Part shown: piece by piece, positions 1-4,218 of the stretch
Layout: each line of letters starts with the position of its first letter
How positions within the stretch are numbered: the first letter of the stretch is position 1
NCBI GenBank assembly: GCA_900555195.1
Contig: USKC01000105.1
Span: forward strand, 1-9,184
DNA: 9,184 nt
Source of the DNA: an uncultured Lachnospiraceae bacterium
GTDB lineage: Bacteria > Bacillota > Clostridia > Lachnospirales > Lachnospiraceae
Direction: 5' to 3'
Program-made: the position numbers and the translations under genes
The notes under the pieces: model-generated
What the model saw: the letters and a program-made list of their open reading frames with translations, nothing else
Database searches by the model: none
What the model was told of the DNA's origin: nothing

Positions 1-135
1 ATTGAACTGTTTCTTAGCGCTGCATGCGGGAAATTTACCCGCACGTCCTGGCGGCGTTGTCCGACGCCCGGCAGGGCGGAGTTTAGCCGCCATGTGGGGA
101 AAATTCCTGCATGCAGCGCTTAGAAACAGTTTAAT
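1..135. repeat. Long imperfect inverted repeat (foldback), left end at window edge
   Basis: The first 55 bases and bases 86-135 are near-perfect reverse complements. Bases 1-14 pair with 122-135 (one G-U), 16-27 with 109-120, 29-32 with 104-107, 34-36 with 100-102, 38-43 with 93-98 (one G-U), and 51-55 with 86-90 after a 5-base bulge at 46-50. That gives a stem of roughly 45 pairs with a handful of mismatches. The apex (56-85) contains a further small CGCCC/GGGCG hairpin. The right arm runs into a T-rich tract at 130-139. No reading frame in it resembles a protein. It could be a miniature foldback or MITE-type element, a large transcript-end hairpin, or a structured RNA. Pairing still holds at base 1, so the true left end may lie outside the window and no target-site duplication can be judged. 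Confidence 0.8.
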
Positions 136-295
136 TTTTGAGGGGATTTGTGGGAAAAGCAATCCGCTCCATCCGGTTTCTGCTCTGCCATACCCCAGCT
201 GCGGGATGCGCATAGGGAAACCGCGGGCAGGCCCCAGACAAAAGGCGGACAGGGCGGGGCGGCCGCTTTGTATCTTTCCTCAAAGAAAGGATATC
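136..295. other. Intergenic stretch without a recognisable gene
   Basis: No reading frame here has a ribosome binding site together with a protein-like sequence. The middle is G+C rich and can fold: CGGTTTC (174-180) matches GAAACCG (217-223), with small CCC/GGG pairs inside. A second short inverted repeat, TATCTTTC (271-278) against GAAAGGATA (285-293, one bulge), sits just ahead of the candidate -35 element of the downstream promoter. It could be a regulator site, though this is not distinctive. Any regulator gene for the pump would have to lie left of the window. Confidence 0.4.
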
Positions 296-324
296 TTGCA
301 AGAGACCTAAAGAGAAGGTAAAAT
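296..324 (+). promoter_or_regulatory. Candidate promoter for the leader peptide and MFS pump
   Basis: TTGCAA (296-301, 4 of 6 to the sigma-A -35 consensus) is followed by a 17-base spacer and TAAAAT (319-324, 5 of 6 to the -10 consensus). The start of transcription would be near 331, leaving about 50 bases before the leader ribosome binding site. A second -10-like TACAAT (365-370) exists. Its best upstream partners are weak or badly spaced, and starting there would leave the leader ribosome binding site at the very 5' end, so the first promoter is preferred. Confidence 0.45.
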
Positions 325-331
325 ATAAGCG

Positions 332-347
332 TTCAGACTTGTCTGAA
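332..347. promoter_or_regulatory. Perfect operator-like palindrome TTCAGACTTGTCTGAA
   Basis: Two 7-base arms (332-338 and 341-347) are perfect reverse complements around a TT centre. The site sits immediately after the predicted -10 box, at or just past the inferred transcription start, a classic position for a repressor. An overlapping 10-base palindrome, TGAATATTCA (344-353), extends the symmetry. The size and spacing suit a TetR-type dimer, but no regulator gene lies in the window, so the binding protein is unknown. Confidence 0.5.
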
Positions 348-390
348 TATTCATTCAAACGATGTACAATATTCAAAGGAGGATTCCATC

Positions 391-429
391 ATGCGTCTGA
401 TGAGTGCAGAAGCTCCATGCAGGGTTTGA
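391..429 (+). CDS. Putative regulatory leader peptide MRLMSAEAPCRV
   Basis: A 12-codon reading frame opens with ATG at 391 and ends with TGA at 427-429. It is preceded at 8-base spacing by AAAGGAGG (376-383), a stronger ribosome binding site than that of the pump gene downstream. The peptide begins MRL, a motif found in the stall-inducing leader peptides of several macrolide-resistance genes (ErmD-type leaders; leaders of mef/msr elements contain MRL followed by a basic residue). Here the next residue is methionine, so the classical R-X-R/K pattern is not complete. Its 3' part lies inside the hairpins that follow, as expected for a ribosome-controlled attenuator. The small size leaves no independent proof that it is translated. 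Confidence 0.5.
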   Translation: MRLMSAEAPCRV

Positions 430-535
430 GGACGATGCATGGAGGAAACGGTCCTGTGTGACTGAAGTCCTCAGGCTTTGCATTTGATTGAACGGATTAC
501 AAGGACGGTTCGTAACATATGCCGTCCGTGTTTCT
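413..535 (+). promoter_or_regulatory. Putative attenuator: competing hairpins ahead of the MFS pump
   Basis: Several complementary segments overlap in this leader. CTCCATGCA (413-421) pairs perfectly with TGCATGGAG (436-444). TGAGGAC (427-433), which includes the leader stop codon, pairs perfectly with GTCCTCA (467-473); this stem cannot coexist with the first. GGACGGT (503-509) pairs with GCCGTCC (521-527, one G-U), continues across one mismatch with 499-501/529-531, and is followed by TTTCTAT, which is terminator-like though with a weak U-run. The left arm of that last stem can instead pair 8 of 9 bases with 447-455 (502-510 against 447-455). Alternative pairings plus a leader peptide match the logic of transcription or translation attenuation in erm and mef leaders. 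Folding energies were not computed. Confidence 0.5.
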
Positions 536-562
536 ATATGAAATCAAAGGAGCAAAGTCATT

Positions 563-1861
563 ATGAAAAATACAATCAAAGAATTAAAAACGTTTCTCGT
601 TCTCTGGAGCACGCAGTCCCTTTCTTCGCTTGGGAGCTCCATGACCAATTTCGCGCTGACATTGTGGCTGTATGAAAAGACGGGTTCTGCTCTGCAGACT
701 GCCCTTCTGTCCATCTGTACCTATGCGCCCTATGTGGCGATGAGCATTTTCGCCGGAGCGCTCAGCGACAGGTGGGATAAGAAAAAGGTGATGCTCATCT
801 GCGATCTGTTTGCCGCATGCTGCAGCATAGCGGTGCTGTTTTTGCTGAAAACAGATCGGCTCGTCCCCTGGCATATGTATCTTCTGAACGCCATAAACGG
901 GCTGATGAATACGGTACAGCAGCCGGCAAGCGATGTGGCGGCCACGCTGATCACGCCGCAAAAGCATTATCAGAAAACGAGCGGGCTGCGGTCGCTGTCC
1001 AATTCCATCGTGACCATTCTGAATCCCATGCTTGCCACTTCCCTGTATGCTTTCGCAGGCATTGAGGCGGTCATCTATGTGGATCTGGCGACCTTTGCCC
1101 TGGCGTTTTGGGTCCTGCTCGTATTCATTCGGATCCCTCCCATCATGCGAAAGGAGGAAGCGGAGGGGGAATCGTTTCTGTCCGCTGCCGGAAGCGGGCT
1201 GAAATATCTGCGGGAACAGCCTCTCATTCTCTTGTTGATTCTGTTTCTCGCAGGGGTAAATTTTGTGGCTTCCGCATTCGATGCAGTTCTGCCGGCCCTG
1301 GTTCTTCCCAGCCCCAACGGAGGAAGCACTGTGCTTGGCCTGGTCAGTTCCTTTGCCGGGTTCGCAACCCTGGCCGGAAGCCTTGCGGCCACCCTGCTTC
1401 CCGCGCCGGCAAACCGGATCCGAGTGATCTATCTTACCATGCTCATCAGCCTTGGCACAGAAAATTTCCTGCTCGCCTTTGCCAGGCAGCCATTTTTCTG
1501 GTGTCTGGGACAGGTGATCGGATGGCTGCCCGTTCCGCTGATGAGCGCCAACCTGGATGTAATTCTGCGTTCCACGATTCCGGCATCCCTGCAGGGACGC
1601 GTTTACTCTTGCAGGAATACGCTGCAGTTTTTCACGATCCCCCTGGGCCTTCTCTTTGGAGGCTTCATGGTGGATCAGGTCTGTGAACCGTTCATGGCCG
1701 CCGTTCCATCCACAAGCCTGGCCGCCGCTTTGTTCGGCACAGGAAAAGGCTCCGGTGCGGCCCTGATGATGTTCCTTCTGGGCGTGCTCGGCACTGCGGT
1801 CTGCCTCATCTTCAGGAAGCTGCTCCGTAAATACAGCACCAACGAACAGGCAGTTGGCTAA
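563..1861 (+). CDS. MFS drug efflux transporter, Mef/MFS_3-like
   Basis: This 432-residue integral membrane protein of the major facilitator superfamily is likely a proton-driven exporter of small molecules such as macrolides or siderophore-like compounds. The N-terminus shows the pattern common to Mef-type pumps: WSTQSLSSLGSSMTNFAL, then LWLYEKTGSA in the first helices. The family motif between helices 2 and 3 appears as GALSDRWDKKK (residues 65-75). Alternating hydrophobic stretches over the whole length fit 12 helices, with the central loop around RKEEAEGE near residues 195-205. Length is normal for the family. The ATG at 563 has AGGAG about 10 bases upstream, followed by a lysine-rich start. 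The leader with a MRL peptide and hairpins immediately upstream suggests induction by a ribosome-targeting drug. Substrate cannot be read from the sequence. No second (ABC-F, msr-like) gene follows. Confidence 0.88.
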   Translation: MKNTIKELKTFLVLWSTQSLSSLGSSMTNFALTLWLYEKTGSALQTALLSICTYAPYVAMSIFAGALSDRWDKKKVMLICDLFAACCSIAVLFLLKTDRLVPWHMYLLNAINGLMNTVQQPASDVAATLITPQKHYQKTSGLRSLSNSIVTILNPMLATSLYAFAGIEAVIYVDLATFALAFWVLLVFIRIPPIMRKEEAEGESFLSAAGSGLKYLREQPLILLLILFLAGVNFVASAFDAVLPALVLPSPNGGSTVLGLVSSFAGFATLAGSLAATLLPAPANRIRVIYLTMLISLGTENFLLAFARQPFFWCLGQVIGWLPVPLMSANLDVILRSTIPASLQGRVYSCRNTLQFFTIPLGLLFGGFMVDQVCEPFMAAVPSTSLAAALFGTGKGSGAALMMFLLGVLGTAVCLIFRKLLRKYSTNEQAVG

Positions 1862-1881
1862 AGAACAAAACATTTTTCAAA

Positions 1882-1918
1882 AACGGCCCGGCACTGAAAA
1901 GTACAGTGCCGGGCCGTT
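1882..1918. terminator. Shared intrinsic terminator between convergent genes
   Basis: AACGGCCCGGCACTG (1882-1896) and its exact reverse complement (1904-1918) form a 15-bp G+C-rich stem with a 7-base loop. Read on the minus strand the stem is followed directly by a TTTTTG run, giving a good terminator for the GH3 gene, whose stop codon is 28 bases upstream. Read on the plus strand, after the MFS stop codon, the stem is followed by CTGGCC rather than T residues, so termination of the pump transcript may be weaker. Confidence 0.88.
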
Positions 1919-1946
1919 CTGGCCTATCTTCCTGTGTGCGGATTAT

Positions 1947-4058
1947 TTATCCTATTGAAAATCTTATCTCTACAGGCCTGGTTCCCATGAGCGCGGCACT
2001 TCTTTCATCCGGCTGACCAAAGCCTGCAAACAGACGGAAATTCTTGCCGTCCACATATCTTCTTCCCTCTTCATCCACGATTGTAAGGGCTTCCCAGGGA
2101 ATCTCCACGGAAACTTCTTTCGTTTCACCCGCTTCAAGATGCACCCTCTTGAAGCAGCACAGGCTGGGATTGGGCGCCGCAAACGCAGAATCATCCGCAT
2201 GGATATATGCCTGAAGCACTTCATCCGTTCCAACCGCTCCCACATTTTCCAGAACCGCCTTCACCACAAGGGCCTTTCCTTCTTCCGGCGCTTTTTCCAG
2301 GCAGGCTTCCTTCACCTGCGCTTTTCCATAGGTGAGTCCGAAACCAAACGGATACAGAGGCTCCTTCTCCAGATAGCGGTATGTCCTTCCCTTCATGGAA
2401 TAATCTTCAAATGCCGGGAACCCTTCCAGATCCCTGTAGAAGGTCACCGGAAGCTTGCCGGACGGGGAGCAGGCGCCAAACAGGATATCCGCCAACGCCT
2501 TGCCGCCTCTCGCTCCGGGATACCACACCTGAAGGATCGCGTTTACATGCACATCCGCATACTGCAGATCTACAGAGCTTCCGGTCAGATTGCAGAGGAT
2601 CACCGGCTTGCCGCAGCCTACCACCGCTTCCAGAAGTTCTCTCTGAGATTCAGGGAGCTGCAGATCGATCTTGTCGCCGGAAGCGTAGCTGTTGCCCGTA
2701 TCTCCCTCTTCGCCTTCCAGGGTCTCATCCAGTCCCAGACACAGAACGACCACATCGCTGTGCGCCGCAACCGTGCGTGCCTCAGAAAGCCTGTCCTGTC
2801 TCCAGCCAAGCGCCTCAACCCTGTCCTTATACAGATGGCAGCCCTCAGAGTAGAATACCCTCACATCTTCGCCAACGGCGTCCTGAATTCCCTCCAACAC
2901 AGTGATGTAGCGGGAAGAGGTTCCGTGATAATTGCCGATCAAAGGAACACGGCTGTTCGCATTCGGCCCGATCACGCCGATGGTTTTCAGCTTATCCTTC
3001 TGCAGAGGAAGGATACCGTCGTTCTTCAGAAGCACCATGCTCTCTCTGGCAATCTTCTGTGCCAGTTCCAGATGTTCGCTGCATTCCACCGCCTCATAGG
3101 GAATCTGGTCATACTGTGTTTCTTCAAAGCATCCCAGCAGGTATCTGGTCGTAAACAGGCGTTCCGCAGCCTGGGTAATCTCCTCTTCCGTCACGAGCCC
3201 CTGCTCATACGCTTTCAGCAGATGCAGATAGGTAACGCCGCAGTTTACGTCGCAGCCCGCTTTCAGAGCCATGGCCGCAGATTCTTCGGGCGTCTGTGTG
3301 ACGCAGTGGTGCTCATGGAAATCCTTGATCGCCCAGCAGTCGGATACAAAATGGCCCTGGAACTCCCATTCTCCGCGCAGGATTCCCCGGATCAGCGTAT
3401 TGCTTCCGCAGCAGGGCTCTCCATTCGTCCTGTTATAGGCTCCCATAACGGACTCCACTTCTGCCTCCTTCACGCAGGCCTCAAAAGCCGGCAGATAGGT
3501 TTCATACATGTCCTTCTTATTAGCGCGGGCATCAAACTCATGGCGCACGCTTTCCGGCCCGGAATGAACCGCAAAATGCTTCGCACAGGCCGCTGTCTTC
3601 AGATATTCTCCCTCTCCCTGCAGGCCTTTCACATAAGCGACGCCCAGGCGGGAGGTCAGATAAGGATCTTCTCCATATGTCTCATGTCCGCGTCCCCATC
3701 TGGGATCCCGGAAAATATTTACATTCGGAGACCAGAACGTCAGCCCCTTATAGATATCCCGGTCTTCCTGCTTGGAATATTCATTGTATTTCGCCCTGCC
3801 TTCTTCGGCCACCGCATCCCCCACGGTGCGCAGCAGTTCATCGTCAAACGCCGCAGCCATGCCAATCGCCTGCGGAAAGCTGGTGGCCACTCCAGCCCTT
3901 GCAACGCCGTGCAGCGCTTCATTCCACCAGTTATAAGCCGGAACGCCCAGCCTCGGAATGGCAGGTGCATCATAACGCAGCTGAGAAGCCTTCTCTTCCA
4001 GCGTCATCTGGCTGACCAGTTTTTTCGCCGCTTCCGCCGCTTTCTTTCTGTCTCTCAT
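1947..4058 (-). CDS. Glycoside hydrolase family 3, beta-xylosidase/beta-glucosidase type
   Basis: This 703-residue enzyme releases terminal beta-linked sugars from oligosaccharides. The N-terminal GH3 barrel includes NWWNEALHGVAR (residues 43-54), a pattern typical of the GH3 beta-xylosidase branch, then DPRWGRGHETYGEDP (118-132) and AKHF (159-162). The catalytic nucleophile should be Asp240 in FVSDCWA. The second alpha/beta domain begins near residue 340 and carries LEGEEGD, where the acid/base glutamate is likely, and LPESQRELL. YPFGFGLTY introduces a C-terminal fibronectin III-like domain. No signal peptide is visible, so it should act in the cytoplasm on imported oligosaccharides. The start is supported by AGGAGG eight bases before ATG. 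No transporter, regulator or partner glycosidase for a sugar locus lies in the window. Xylose, arabinose and glucose specificity cannot be separated with confidence. Confidence 0.92.
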   Translation of the reverse strand: MRDRKKAAEAAKKLVSQMTLEEKASQLRYDAPAIPRLGVPAYNWWNEALHGVARAGVATSFPQAIGMAAAFDDELLRTVGDAVAEEGRAKYNEYSKQEDRDIYKGLTFWSPNVNIFRDPRWGRGHETYGEDPYLTSRLGVAYVKGLQGEGEYLKTAACAKHFAVHSGPESVRHEFDARANKKDMYETYLPAFEACVKEAEVESVMGAYNRTNGEPCCGSNTLIRGILRGEWEFQGHFVSDCWAIKDFHEHHCVTQTPEESAAMALKAGCDVNCGVTYLHLLKAYEQGLVTEEEITQAAERLFTTRYLLGCFEETQYDQIPYEAVECSEHLELAQKIARESMVLLKNDGILPLQKDKLKTIGVIGPNANSRVPLIGNYHGTSSRYITVLEGIQDAVGEDVRVFYSEGCHLYKDRVEALGWRQDRLSEARTVAAHSDVVVLCLGLDETLEGEEGDTGNSYASGDKIDLQLPESQRELLEAVVGCGKPVILCNLTGSSVDLQYADVHVNAILQVWYPGARGGKALADILFGACSPSGKLPVTFYRDLEGFPAFEDYSMKGRTYRYLEKEPLYPFGFGLTYGKAQVKEACLEKAPEEGKALVVKAVLENVGAVGTDEVLQAYIHADDSAFAAPNPSLCCFKRVHLEAGETKEVSVEIPWEALTIVDEEGRRYVDGKNFRLFAGFGQPDERSAALMGTRPVEIRFSIG

Positions 4059-4126
4059 TGGTACAACCTCCTCCTGATTTCTAAATGATTCATCCTGATA
4101 TTTCGTCCCTCAGCTACACAAGCAGC

Positions 4127-4141
4127 TAAAAGAACCTTTTA
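4127..4141. promoter_or_regulatory. Operator-like palindrome TAAAAGAACCTTTTA upstream of GH3 gene
   Basis: Six-base arms TAAAAG (4127-4132) and CTTTTA (4136-4141) are perfect reverse complements around AAC. On the minus strand the site lies just downstream of the predicted -10 box, around the first transcribed bases, where a repressor could block transcription. The adjacent minus-strand sequence GAGAAAACGTAAAA also partly resembles a CcpA catabolite site but misses several consensus positions. The protein that binds here is unknown. Confidence 0.35.
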
Positions 4142-4151
4142 CGTTTTCTCT

Positions 4152-4180
4152 ATTATAAGAAAGGCGGTTGAAAAATACTC
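4152..4180 (-). promoter_or_regulatory. Candidate promoter of the GH3 gene
   Basis: A perfect TATAAT lies on the minus strand at 4157-4152. The corresponding -35 region (about 4175-4180, GAGTAT at 17-base spacing) is poor. A perfect -10 with a weak -35 would suit an activated or regulated promoter. The untranslated leader would be about 85 bases. Confidence 0.5.
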
Positions 4181-4218
4181 CCGAAAAAGAGCGGTCTGCT
4201 GATTAAATATTGCGGAAC

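Noticed and set aside
1..135. Insertion sequence end or transposase remnant
   Set aside because: No transposase-like reading frame is present and the left boundary is cut by the window, so only a foldback element can be supported.
2..310. Open frame of about 102 codons across the left foldback
   Set aside because: It is simply the inverted repeat and G+C-rich spacer read through. There is no visible ribosome binding site before base 2 and no protein-like pattern.
584..1873. Long open frame on the minus strand opposite the MFS gene (about 429 codons)
   Set aside because: Its translation is rich in Gln, Gly, His, Arg and Lys without domain motifs, it has no ribosome binding site, and it mirrors the codon pattern of the clear MFS gene. 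It is an antisense shadow.
2139..4088. Long open frame on the plus strand opposite the GH3 gene (about 649 codons)
   Set aside because: The GH3 protein has unmistakable catalytic motifs and a good start on the minus strand. The opposite frame gives no recognisable protein and has no promoter.
4135..4155. CcpA catabolite-response site at the GH3 promoter
   Set aside because: The minus-strand sequence around AAAACGTAAAA matches the core but misses the flanking T and CA positions of the consensus, so it is not reported as a site of its own.
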